In this document: piece by piece, positions 10,201-16,945 of the stretch
How positions within the stretch are numbered: the stretch's first letter is position 1
How the letters are laid out: every line of letters begins with the position of its first letter
NCBI GenBank assembly: GCA_024235015.1
Contig: JACKNG010000001.1
Location: forward strand, 620,001 to 684,000
Direction: 5' to 3'
Origin: Gammaproteobacteria bacterium
Lineage (GTDB): Bacteria; Pseudomonadota; Gammaproteobacteria; Ga0077536
Length of the DNA stretch: 64,000 nt
Notes under the pieces: generated by a model
The model's database searches: none
The model's input: only the letters and a program-made list of their open reading frames with translations
Told to the model about the DNA's origin: nothing
Position numbers and translations under genes: made by a program

Positions 10201-10379
10201 GCCGCGACGTGGGCACGTACGAGACCGGCGAAGCTGCACTCGTCGGTCAGCGCGAGCGCGCGGTAGCCGTGCGCAGCCGCGGTCTGCACCAGCTCCTCGG
10301 GATGCGAGGCACCGCGCAGGAAGGAGAAGTTGCTCAGGCACTGGAGTTCGGCGTAAGCGGGTGTTGGTGGGCGTTGCAT
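7287..10379 (-). CDS. dnaE2: Error-prone DNA polymerase DnaE2
   Basis: DnaE2 is a C-family polymerase used for damage-induced mutagenesis and lesion bypass. The 1030-residue protein has an N-terminal PHP domain (opening YAELQCLSNFSFLRGASHPE). The polymerase core has catalytic acids in PPDIDVDFEHQRR and in GLLKVDCLCLGML. A helix-hairpin-helix region and a C-terminal OB-fold (RTAGLVVTRQRPGTATG) follow. The length suits DnaE2 (about 1000-1080) rather than the replicative DnaE (about 1160). A consensus LexA box sits 38-57 bases upstream of the ATG. The strong AAGGAGG (10404-10410) is about 24 bases from the ATG, with no closer in-frame start, so initiation may be weak. The usual partners imuA and imuB are not in the window. 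Confidence 0.95.
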   Translation of the reverse strand: MQRPPTPAYAELQCLSNFSFLRGASHPEELVQTAAAHGYRALALTDECSFAGLVRAHVAAQACDLKLIAGTRVELDDGTRLTLLADDLAAYRAIAALITCGRRRQAKGRYALDAHDIERLAHGLVLWTPRPHGDETARAAWLARHFRGRAWIALGLFYSGVDGRLLARARALAAAHGLPLTAAGDVHMHDFRRQPLLDTLTAIRLRTTVMAAGFALFPNAERYLRPRQRLARIYPPELLAESVAIAARCDFNLDQLHYTYPRELVPAGRTPAAHLRALTAAGMAARWPGGAPARVRDLVEHELGLIGELGYEAFFLTVHDIVLFARSRGILCQGRGSAANSAVCYCLGITEVDPARMEMLFERFISKERGEPPDIDVDFEHQRREEVIQYVYAKYGRERAALAATVITYKLRSAVRDVGKALGMSQEQVERLARNLYWWDQGEAIPERLREVGFDPDNPVIRRVIGLVGEILGFPRHLSQHVGGFVISDGPLSDLVPIENAAMPERTVIQWDKDDLEALGLLKVDCLCLGMLSAIRRSFELIEGYDGRRLDMAAIPADDPATYAMIQRADTVGVFQIESRAQMAMLPRLRPASYYDLVIEVAIIRPGPIQGEMVHPYLRRRNGEEAVSYPSEEVRAVLERTLGVPLFQEQVIKLAMVAAGFSPGEADQLRRSMATWKRNGGLERFRARLVDGMAARGYTPAFAEQIFNQIQGFGEYGFPESHSASFALLAYVSAWLKCHEPAAFTAALLNSQPMGFYAPSQLVQDARRHGVEVRGVDVTASAWEATLEPARRHPGRPALRLGLNQVKGLGEAAAGRLVAARMQAPLRDVDDLARRAELGRGELRALSRAGALASLAGNRHQAGWAALGVEAPTPLLAESRVREATPLLRRPGEGEDIVADYASLGLTLGRHPLALLRRRLARRRVVTAAALAELPHGAPVRTAGLVVTRQRPGTATGVVFVTLEDESGSINVIVWSSLVERQRRELLGARLLGVAGEVQREGEVIHVIARRLFDHTALLGELQVASRDFH

Positions 10380-10416
10380 GGGCGACGGTACGGCCGGTTC
10401 CGGCCTCCTTTTTTTA

Positions 10417-10436
10417 TACTGTATATATAAACAGTA
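10417..10436 (-). promoter_or_regulatory. LexA (SOS) box upstream of dnaE2
   Basis: The 20-mer TACTGTATATATAAACAGTA contains CTGT-N8-ACAG and matches the E. coli/gammaproteobacterial LexA consensus almost base for base. It lies just upstream of the dnaE2 start, so dnaE2 should be DNA-damage inducible. The box also implies a LexA of the gammaproteobacterial type elsewhere in the genome. Confidence 0.92.
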
Positions 10437-10656
10437 TTATCACCATCCTGACAACGGGCTCGCCCGGCGCGCCCCGCAACCGGCCTCGAGCGGGCTCAAT
10501 CATTTGGCCGCGTGTCCGATAAACCTCAGGATCCGTGATGCGACCAGTGGACTTTCTGCACAAGCCATTGCCAGAATCGTTCGCCACAACGCGCCTGGCG
10601 CGTGGTCGGAGCCCCGTTACGGACATCCATTGGAAAACTAGCTAGAGGGAACATTC

Positions 10657-11148
10657 ATGAAATCAGGCAAAGTACTCGCAATCGCCTTGGCCGCCGCCTG
10701 CGCCGGCGCCCCCCTGGGGCAGGCCCAGGCCGAAGGCGGCCTCGAAGTCGGCGTGCTGACCTGCTCGGTCGTGCCGGGCTCGCGCTTGAACCTGCTGATC
10801 CGCTCCACCGCCGACGTCAAGTGCGTCTATGCCAAGGGTGGCCAGACCGAGGAGTACGTCGGTGAGACCGGCATCGCGCTCGGCCTCGACCTCAGCTTCA
10901 AGCAGGACGAGAAGATGGCCTTCACCGTCATCGCCGCGTCCGAAGACGTGCGCCCCGGCGCCAAGGCCCTCGGCGGCAAGTACGTCGGTGGCGAGCTGTC
11001 GGCCGCGGCCGGTCTCGGCCTCGGCGCCAAGGCCCTGGTCGGCGGTGGTGCGAAGAACATCGGCCTGCAGCCGCTCGCGCTCGAGTCCAGCACCGGCATC
11101 GGCGCTTCGGGCGGCCTGTCCTTCCTCTACATCGAACCGGCGCCCTGA
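10657..11148 (+). CDS. Secreted DUF992 family protein
   Basis: A 163-residue protein with a clear Sec signal peptide (MKSGKVLAIALAAACAGAPL, cleaved after AQA near residue 25). The mature part matches the DUF992 pattern: LTCSV near the N-terminus, a second cysteine in VKCVYA, and repeated glycine-rich strands ending in LSFLYIEP. The two cysteines could form a periplasmic disulfide. The family has no assigned function. The start is supported by AGAGGGA seven bases upstream. It appears monocistronic, with a strong GC hairpin 37 bases after the stop. Confidence 0.8.
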   Translation: MKSGKVLAIALAAACAGAPLGQAQAEGGLEVGVLTCSVVPGSRLNLLIRSTADVKCVYAKGGQTEEYVGETGIALGLDLSFKQDEKMAFTVIAASEDVRPGAKALGGKYVGGELSAAAGLGLGAKALVGGGAKNIGLQPLALESSTGIGASGGLSFLYIEPAP

Positions 11149-11184
11149 GCGATCACCCGGTTCCCGGCGCCTGCGGCGCCACGC

Positions 11185-11208
11185 GACGGCGGCCTGCGGG
11201 CCGCCGTC
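11185..11208 (+). terminator. GC-rich hairpin after the DUF992 gene
   Basis: A perfect 10-bp stem, GACGGCGGCC / GGCCGCCGTC, with a TGCG loop. A weaker GGCGCC-TGC-GGCGCC hairpin precedes it at 11166-11180. The bases that follow are only mildly T-rich, so it is a plausible rather than a classical intrinsic terminator. Confidence 0.55.
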
Positions 11209-11284
11209 GTCGTTTGCGGCGGCACGGTTCAAGTCCGCCCCGGCCACGGCCGACATCCCTGGAAGCACCCGACCCGGTACCGCC

Positions 11285-11704
11285 ATGCGCGCCCTGCTCG
11301 TCACGATCCTGCTGCTGTTCGCCCTGCCCGGCCACGCCGACACCCCGGTACTGACCGCCGCCCAGGCCAAGGCCTTCGCCCGCGCACGCCTGGCCGATGC
11401 CGGCGACCTGCTCACCGGCCCCGGCCGGCCGCAGTTGCCGAGCGTCGCCGAACAGGACTGCGCCGCGCTCTACGAGCGCCGCCTCGCCCTGTTCCACGCC
11501 GGCCTCGATCGCGCCCCCGCGTTCTGGGACGAACCGCGCCACGTCGCCGCCGTCGTCATCGGCACGATGTGGACCCCGGCTTTCTACTTCCTGCCCTACC
11601 GCGCCGTCGCCGCCACCACCGCCGAACGTGGCCGCCATGCCGAGCTCGACGAGCTGACCGCCCTGCGTCGCGCCGCCGCCCGCGCACACTGCTTCGAGCG
11701 CTGA
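11285..11704 (+). CDS. Small secreted protein of unknown function
   Basis: I do not recognise this 139-residue protein. It starts MRALLVTILLLFALPGHAD, a short convincing signal peptide cleaved after HAD/A. The mature part is helical, with two cysteines (QDCAALYERRLALF and the C-terminal AHCFER) and an aromatic central segment MWTPAFYFLPYRAV. The position suggests an independent gene between the DUF992 gene and the aminotransferase. No clear promoter or Shine-Dalgarno was seen, but codon use and the signal peptide make it real. Confidence 0.65.
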   Translation: MRALLVTILLLFALPGHADTPVLTAAQAKAFARARLADAGDLLTGPGRPQLPSVAEQDCAALYERRLALFHAGLDRAPAFWDEPRHVAAVVIGTMWTPAFYFLPYRAVAATTAERGRHAELDELTALRRAAARAHCFER

Positions 11705-11740
11705 AACGAGCGTCGCCCTCTGCGTCCGCGACGGCCCCTG

Positions 11741-11749
11741 TGCTATAGT
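11741..11749 (+). promoter_or_regulatory. Extended -10 promoter candidate for the aminotransferase
   Basis: TGCTATAGT combines the TGn extension with a -10 hexamer TATAGT (5 of 6), and lies 57 bases before the ATG at 11806. No good -35 is visible, which is acceptable for an extended -10 promoter. Confidence 0.4.
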
Positions 11750-11805
11750 CGCGCGCCGTTCCGAAAGCCCTTTTCCGTGACGTTTGCCCGGAGTCGTCCG
11801 CCCGC

Positions 11806-12996
11806 ATGTTTGAAGCACTCGAACCGTTGAGCCCCGATCCCATCCTCGGCCTGATGGCCGCGTTCCGCGAGGATGCCCGCGCGCAGAAAATCGATCTCGG
11901 CGTCGGCGTCTACCGCGACGAGGCCGGCGACACGCCGATCATGAAATGCGTCGGCGAGGCCGAGCAGCGCCGCTTCGCGAGCGAGACGACCAAGTCCTAC
12001 ATCGGCCCGCCCGGTACCCCTGAGTTCAACGACGTCGCCCGCGCCCTGATGTTCGGCGCCGGGCACGCGGTGCTGCGCGACAAGCGCGTCGCCGGGGTGC
12101 AGACCCCGGGCGGCTGCGGCGCGCTGCGCGTCGGCGCGGAACTGATCAAGCGGGCGCGCCCGGCGACCACCATCTGGGTCAGCAGCCCGACCTGGGCCAA
12201 CCACGTCCCGCTGCTCGGCAACGCCGGGCTGGCCATCCAGGAATACGCCTACTACGCCAAGGCCAGCCACAGCCTCGACGCCGACGGCATGCTGGCGGCG
12301 CTGGCCGAGGTGCCGGCCGGCGACGTCGTGCTGCTGCACGGCTGCTGCCACAACCCGTCCGGGGTCGATCTCAAGGCCGAGCACTGGCACGCCGTGGCCA
12401 GGCTCGCCAACGAGCGCGGCTTCACCCCCTTCATCGACCTCGCCTACCAGGGCCTGGGCGACGGCATCGAGGAAGACGCCGCCGGCGTGCGCATCCTCGG
12501 CGAGGCCTGCCCCGAGCTGATCGTCGCCAGTTCCTATTCGAAGAATTTCGGTCTTTACCGCGAGCGCGTCGGCGCATTGCAGATCGTCAGCCCCTCGACG
12601 CAGCAGACCGCCATCGTGCAGAGCCAGCTCGGCAGCGTGGTCCGCGGCATCTACTCCATGCCGCCGGCCCACGGCGCGGCCATCGTCGAGATCGTGATGA
12701 ACGACGAGGCCCTGCGCGCGTCCTGGGTCGACGAGCTGAACGGCATGCGCGAGCGCATCAACGGCCTGCGCGATCTCCTCGCCGAGCGCCTCGGCGCGGC
12801 GACCGGCCAGGACTTCGGCTTCATCCGCGAGCAGCGCGGCATGTTCTCCTTCCTCGGCATCAGCCCGGCCCAGGTGCAGCGCCTGAAAGACGAGTTCGGC
12901 ATCTACATGGTCGACTCGAGCCGCATCAACGTCGCCGGGGTCAACGGCGCCAACGTCGACTACTTCGTCGACGCCATGCGCCAGGTGCTCGTCTGA
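11806..12996 (+). CDS. Aromatic/aspartate aminotransferase (class I, TyrB/AspC type)
   Basis: A PLP enzyme that interconverts aromatic amino acids or aspartate with their 2-oxo acids, using 2-oxoglutarate/glutamate as partner. At 396 residues it has the AspC/TyrB length. It begins with the family's typical FEALEPLSPDPILGLM, then IDLGVGVYRDE, HGCCHNPSGVD (the family HxCCHNPTG motif) and the PLP lysine in SSYSKNFGLYRERVG (about K246). The substrate arginine region near the C-terminus reads VDSSRINVAGVN. AspC and TyrB cannot be separated from sequence alone; the many close relatives annotated as aromatic aminotransferases favour that name. It is a single gene; the next gene starts 132 bases downstream. 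Confidence 0.93.
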   Translation: MFEALEPLSPDPILGLMAAFREDARAQKIDLGVGVYRDEAGDTPIMKCVGEAEQRRFASETTKSYIGPPGTPEFNDVARALMFGAGHAVLRDKRVAGVQTPGGCGALRVGAELIKRARPATTIWVSSPTWANHVPLLGNAGLAIQEYAYYAKASHSLDADGMLAALAEVPAGDVVLLHGCCHNPSGVDLKAEHWHAVARLANERGFTPFIDLAYQGLGDGIEEDAAGVRILGEACPELIVASSYSKNFGLYRERVGALQIVSPSTQQTAIVQSQLGSVVRGIYSMPPAHGAAIVEIVMNDEALRASWVDELNGMRERINGLRDLLAERLGAATGQDFGFIREQRGMFSFLGISPAQVQRLKDEFGIYMVDSSRINVAGVNGANVDYFVDAMRQVLV

Positions 12997-13128
12997 GCCA
13001 CGCCTGACGAGGCGCCGGTGCACGCGCCGCGGCGTGCGCACCGGCCGGGGGACACGCGTTATCCTGAAGCGCCGGCGCGGCAGCACGCACCCGCCCTACC
13101 CGCACCGCCCGACAGGAGGTTTCCCGCC

Positions 13129-13971
13129 ATGGCCACACGCGCATTGTCCCGCCTGGCCTGCCGTGCCCTGATCGTCCTCGTCGCCTGCGCCATCGGCAGC
13201 GCCCCGGCCGCGGCCGATGACACGCACATCCTGCTCCAGTCGACCACCTCGACCCAGGTCTCGGGGCTGTTCGACGACCTCCTGCCGCGCTTCGAAGCTG
13301 CCAGCGGCATCGAGGTCCGGGTGGTCGCGGTGGGTACCGGCCAGGCGCTGCGCAACGCCGCCGACGGCAACGGCGACGTGGTGCTGGTCCACGCCCGCGC
13401 GGCCGAGGAGGCCTTCATTGCCGCCGGCCACGGTGTCGCCCGCCACCCGGTGATGTACAACGAGTTCGTCATCGTCGGCCCGGCCGCCGACCCGGCCGGG
13501 GTCGCCGCGGCCAGTGGCGCGGCCGACGCCTTCGCGCGCATCGCCGCGCGCGGCGCGCTGTTCGTCTCGCGCGGCGACGACAGCGGCACCCACCAGCGCG
13601 AGCGTGCCCTGTGGAAAGCCGCCGGTGCGCAGCCGGACGGCGCACACGACACCTGGTACCGCGACACCGGCAGCGGCATGGGGCGCACCCTGCAGGTCGC
13701 CGCCGAACTCGGCGGCTACACCCTGAGCGACCGCGCGAGCTGGATTGCGCAGCGCGACAAGGGCGGCCTGCGCGTCCTCTACCGGGGTGACCCGGCACTG
13801 TTCAACCAGTACAGCCTGATCCTCGTCGACCCCGCCCGCCACCCGCAGGTCAAGGCCGCCGCGGCGCAGGCGTTCATCGACTGGATGCTCGGCGACGCCG
13901 GCCAGGCCGCCATCGCCGCCTTCCGCCGCGACGGCGAACAGCTCTACTTCCCCAACGCCGGCGCCGAGTGA
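13129..13971 (+). CDS. TupA-like tungstate/molybdate ABC transporter substrate-binding protein
   Basis: A periplasmic extracytoplasmic binding protein of 280 residues with a Sec signal peptide (about residues 1-30, ending PAAADD). The mature protein starts ILLQSTTSTQVSGLFDDLLPRFE, the characteristic opening of TupA/permease-partner proteins in which TTST contacts the oxyanion. Further motifs are GDVVLVHARAAEEAF, FVSRGDDSGTHQRE and the C-terminal AFIDWMLGDAGQ. The ATG at 13129 has AGGAGGT 8 bases upstream, which rules out the longer frame from 13018. No TupB permease or TupC ATPase lies nearby; the next gene is convergent. The ligand could be tungstate, molybdate or another oxyanion. Confidence 0.85.
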   Translation: MATRALSRLACRALIVLVACAIGSAPAAADDTHILLQSTTSTQVSGLFDDLLPRFEAASGIEVRVVAVGTGQALRNAADGNGDVVLVHARAAEEAFIAAGHGVARHPVMYNEFVIVGPAADPAGVAAASGAADAFARIAARGALFVSRGDDSGTHQRERALWKAAGAQPDGAHDTWYRDTGSGMGRTLQVAAELGGYTLSDRASWIAQRDKGGLRVLYRGDPALFNQYSLILVDPARHPQVKAAAAQAFIDWMLGDAGQAAIAAFRRDGEQLYFPNAGAE

Positions 13972-13983
13972 GGGCAGCGGCCG

Positions 13984-15414
13984 TCAGGCCGGCCGCCAGC
14001 AACCGTGGAAGCTGAGCGGCACGGCGTGGCCGAGATCGAGGCGCGCGACCGGGCCGTCGGCCAGCCGCGCGGCATCGAGCACGGCGACGTGGGTCCGGCC
14101 CGCCGCGCCGTCGAGCACCAGGCATAGCAACCAGGCCGCGCGGCCTGCGCGCTCGCCGGCCGGCACCGCCTCGCCGACATGGCAGTGCGGTCCGAAGTCG
14201 AAGCAGTCGTCGCGCTCGTGCTCGAAATCGATCGCCCGCACCGCGCTGTGCAGGTTGGTCCCGGCCCGCGTGCCGTGGGTGAAGTAGCCGACGGCATGAC
14301 GCTGGCAGTTCGCGCCGGGCACGGTGAGCGGAAACTCGTGGTAGCCGCCGGCCAGGGTGGTCTCGTCGAGCCGCCGCCGCGCGAGGTCGATGCGGTAACG
14401 CCGCAACGTGCCGGGCGCCGCGGCCACCCCCTGGCGACCCTGCATGACGGCGAAGAACTCGGCGTCGTCACCGATGAAGTGGTCGGGCTCGTCGTAACCG
14501 ACGAAGTCGGCGACGATGGCATCACCCTCGTCGTAGGCGTTGAGCGCGTGCCACATGAAGGCCGGCGGCGCCTCGAAGCGGCCCACTTCGCGCCCGCTGG
14601 CACGCTCGACCACGATCGCGAGGTTGCCCAGGCGCGGCTGCCAGCTCAGCGAGTCGATGAAACTGCGCAGCCCTGCCAGCATGCCGAACGGCGCGAAGTC
14701 GAGGGCGTGAACCAGGAACACCACGTGCCGCCCGCTGACGAAGAAGTCGTGCAGGTAGGTCGAGCGGCCCAGCGCAACGCTGTAGCGCACCGCGCCCCGC
14801 CCGTCGCGCGGCACGACCGCGACGTGGGCCGTGGTGTGCCGGCCGTAGGTCTGGCCGAACAGGATCCAGTCGCCGTTGCGGCCGTCGATGCGGCTGTGGG
14901 CGTTGTACGACGGCAGGCGCACGCTGCCGTCGAGCACCGCCTCGCCGAGGGTCGCGAGGTTGTCCGGGTCGAGTTCCCAGGGCTGGCCGGCGTCGTCGAA
15001 GGCGAGCAGGCGGCCGCCGCGCATGACCACGGCGACGCCGGCCTGGGTGCGGATGCGGTTGCCGACGTTACGCAGCCAGTTGCCGGGTACCCGGGTCGAC
15101 CAGGTCGGGTAGAGATAGCGGCCGGCGGCCTGCTCGGCGCGGTACTTGTCGGTGGCGACGAAACGCGCGCGGTAGCGCGGCGCGCCATCGCCGAGCGCGA
15201 GCGCCTGCACGTAGCCGTCGCCGTCGAGCAGGTGGCGCTTGCGCGCGCCGCCGCGCTCGAACAGCCCCGGGCCGTTGCGGTAGAGGGTGCCGCGCAGGTC
15301 TGGCGGCAGGCGCCCTTCGACGGCGGGCTCGAATTCGCATTCCGCGGCCGACTGGCCGAGCCGTTCGAGCCCGGCCAGGGCGGTGTCGGCGAGGGTGCTG
15401 ACTTTGGCATCCAT
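13984..15414 (-). CDS. Carotenoid oxygenase family protein (RPE65/lignostilbene dioxygenase type)
   Basis: An Fe(II) dioxygenase of the carotenoid cleavage family: a seven-bladed propeller whose iron is held by four histidines and which cuts a double bond in carotenoids or stilbenoids. The 476-residue protein carries histidines at the expected sites: SYNAHSRID, YLHDFFV, FMWHALNAYDE and the C-terminal LSFHGCWRPA. The N-terminal LRGTLYRNGPGLFERGG and HLLDGDGYV are family hallmarks. It has no signal peptide, so it is cytoplasmic. It is divergent from a PadR regulator with a palindromic operator between them, which suggests that substrate-related induction controls it. Substrate cannot be told from sequence. 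Confidence 0.92.
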   Translation of the reverse strand: MDAKVSTLADTALAGLERLGQSAAECEFEPAVEGRLPPDLRGTLYRNGPGLFERGGARKRHLLDGDGYVQALALGDGAPRYRARFVATDKYRAEQAAGRYLYPTWSTRVPGNWLRNVGNRIRTQAGVAVVMRGGRLLAFDDAGQPWELDPDNLATLGEAVLDGSVRLPSYNAHSRIDGRNGDWILFGQTYGRHTTAHVAVVPRDGRGAVRYSVALGRSTYLHDFFVSGRHVVFLVHALDFAPFGMLAGLRSFIDSLSWQPRLGNLAIVVERASGREVGRFEAPPAFMWHALNAYDEGDAIVADFVGYDEPDHFIGDDAEFFAVMQGRQGVAAAPGTLRRYRIDLARRRLDETTLAGGYHEFPLTVPGANCQRHAVGYFTHGTRAGTNLHSAVRAIDFEHERDDCFDFGPHCHVGEAVPAGERAGRAAWLLCLVLDGAAGRTHVAVLDAARLADGPVARLDLGHAVPLSFHGCWRPA

Positions 15415-15455
15415 GGACCTCTCCTGCTTGCGCGCGTCGATTACAGTCCGGTGAT

Positions 15456-15485
15456 TGCAACTAAGCGCATATGCTCATAGTTGCA
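15456..15485. promoter_or_regulatory. 30-bp palindromic operator between carotenoid oxygenase and padR
   Basis: TGCAACTA (15456-15463) is mirrored exactly by TAGTTGCA (15478-15485), and the centre is the perfect GCATATGC (15467-15474). Thirteen of the fifteen base pairs of the 30-bp dyad match. It lies 42 bases upstream of the oxygenase start and 37 bases upstream of the PadR start. The placement and size fit a dimeric winged-helix regulator, most simply the adjacent PadR protein repressing both directions. Confidence 0.8.
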
Positions 15486-15522
15486 GAAAATTAGCCCAAG
15501 CAGATCCGGAGTCAAGGCGGCC

Positions 15523-16065
15523 ATGTCCCTGCGCTACGCCATCCTCGCCTCGCTCGGCAACCGGGCCCAGACCGGTTACGAGATCGCACGCGCCTTCGAC
15601 CGCGGCGTCGGTTACTTCTGGCAGGCCTCGCACCAGCAGATCTACCGCGAGCTGGGCCGCCTCGCCGAGGACGGGGCGGTGGAATTCGAAACCATCGATC
15701 AGGCCGGCAAGCCGGCGCGCAAGGTCTACGGATTGACCGCACGGGGCCGCGACGCCTTGCGTGCCTGGATGACGACGCCGGCCGCGCCGCCGGTGGTCAA
15801 GGACGAGCTGCTGGTCCGCCTCTACGCCGGCACCCACGCCGGGCCGGGCGACCTGCGCGCCGAGGTCGAGCGTCACCAGGCAGCCTGCGTGCAACGCCAG
15901 GCCGAGTACGAGGCCATCGAGGCGCGCTATTTCGACGATGCGGACAAGCTGGCGCCGGAACTGCGCCTGATGCACCTGACCCTGCGCAAGGGCCTGCTGA
16001 CCAACGCCGCGGCGCTGGCCTGGTTCGAGGAAGCCCTCGCGCTGCTCGGCGAGCTGGACGGCTGA
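15523..16065 (+). CDS. PadR family transcriptional regulator
   Basis: A 180-residue DNA-binding protein. The N-terminal winged helix runs from MSLRYAILASLGNRAQTGYEI through FWQASHQQIYRELGRLAEDG to KVYGLTARGRDALRAWM, the PadR pattern with tyrosine-rich recognition helix. The C-terminal Vir/PadR_C domain is helical (LRAEVERHQAACVQRQAEYE) and mediates dimerisation. I chose the ATG at 15523, since it begins exactly at the conserved SLRYAIL; the TTG at 15481 lies inside the operator. Divergent from the carotenoid oxygenase, it is the obvious regulator of that gene, and probably of itself, through the dyad at 15456-15485. Confidence 0.9.
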   Translation: MSLRYAILASLGNRAQTGYEIARAFDRGVGYFWQASHQQIYRELGRLAEDGAVEFETIDQAGKPARKVYGLTARGRDALRAWMTTPAAPPVVKDELLVRLYAGTHAGPGDLRAEVERHQAACVQRQAEYEAIEARYFDDADKLAPELRLMHLTLRKGLLTNAAALAWFEEALALLGELDG

Positions 16066-16083
16066 GCGCCCGGCTCAGGATCC

Positions 16084-16764
16084 TCAGCGGCCGGCGGTCT
16101 CGGCATCGACCTCGCGGTCGAAATCGGCCTCGCCGAGGCCCTTGGAGAGATGGGGATAGTGGCGACGGAAGTCGTCCTGGATGCGTGCCAGCGGCACGTC
16201 GGCGAACTCGCCGCGGTAGGCGAGGTATTCCATGTGCTGGCGACCGTCGAGATCGTAGGGGTGGTAGATGGAATCCTCGCTGCCGTCGAACTCGAGGGTG
16301 CGGATGCGGAACTTCTCGCACAGTTCGCGGTTGAACGCCGGGGTCGACTTGACCCAACGCTCGTCGAGCCAGATCGCGGTGTAGCCGTGCCAGTAGAAGA
16401 CATCGGTCTGCATGGTCTGGCGCATGCGCTCGGTGGAGAGGTGATTGCGCACGTCGGCATAACCGAGCGCGGCGGGAATGCCGACCGCGCGGCAGCAGGC
16501 GGCGAGCAGTGCAGCCTTGCTCACGCACCAGCCACGGCCTATTTCCAGCGCGCGGCTCGCCGACAGGCCGCGCTCGCTCAACTCGATGCCGTATCCGTCG
16601 TAGCGGATGCCGTCACGCACGGCGTAGTAGAGCGACACCGCGCATTCGACATCGTCGTCGCCGACCGCATGCTCGTTGGCGTAGGCGACGACCGCCGGAT
16701 GGTCGGAATCGACGATCCGGGTCGGGTCGAGACAGTCCTGGGGACGGACGCTGGCGATTTTCAT
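16084..16764 (-). CDS. Transglutaminase-like domain protein
   Basis: A 226-residue cytoplasmic protein with the transglutaminase-core pattern: VDSDHPAVVAYANE, then the nucleophile in GRGWCVSKAALLAACCRA (C80) and the histidine in FYWHGYTAIWL (H126). The third position, usually Asp, falls at WVKSTPAFN, where serine or threonine is present, so the triad is not classical. A C-terminal segment with IYHPYDLDGRQHMEYL is shared by a group of small bacterial transglutaminase-like proteins. The start is ATG at 16764. It diverges from the LLM oxidoreductase, with a perfect FNR box in the shared upstream region. Role unknown; peptidase-type thiol chemistry is possible. Confidence 0.8.
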   Translation of the reverse strand: MKIASVRPQDCLDPTRIVDSDHPAVVAYANEHAVGDDDVECAVSLYYAVRDGIRYDGYGIELSERGLSASRALEIGRGWCVSKAALLAACCRAVGIPAALGYADVRNHLSTERMRQTMQTDVFYWHGYTAIWLDERWVKSTPAFNRELCEKFRIRTLEFDGSEDSIYHPYDLDGRQHMEYLAYRGEFADVPLARIQDDFRRHYPHLSKGLGEADFDREVDAETAGR

Positions 16765-16836
16765 GGGGCGCAGTGTAGAGGCTGACGCCGGTGCCGTACA
16801 CCGCCGTGCGCCCCAGCCCGCGCCCGCACCGCAAGC

Positions 16837-16850
16837 TTGATCGAGATCAA
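16837..16850. promoter_or_regulatory. FNR/Anr box
   Basis: TTGATCGAGATCAA is a perfect match to TTGAT-N4-ATCAA, the FNR-family consensus. It lies in the divergent region, 96 bases before the LLM oxidoreductase ATG and 73 bases before the transglutaminase-like ATG. It predicts control by oxygen (or by an FNR-like CRP-family protein) of one or both genes. Confidence 0.75.
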
Positions 16851-16945
16851 CCACGGCGCCGCCCGCCGCAGTCAGATCGAGCGTGACCATTGAACGACGA
16901 CAGCCAACCAGGAACCAGGGGCGCGAACGGCGCCGGGAGGTCATC

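Noticed and set aside
7800..10430. 876-residue open frame on the plus strand opposite dnaE2
   Set aside because: A complementary-strand shadow of dnaE2, without recognisable domains.
10440..10656. A small gene or RNA between dnaE2 and the DUF992 gene
   Set aside because: No ribosome-site-supported frame or tRNA-like structure was found; only scattered GC hairpins.
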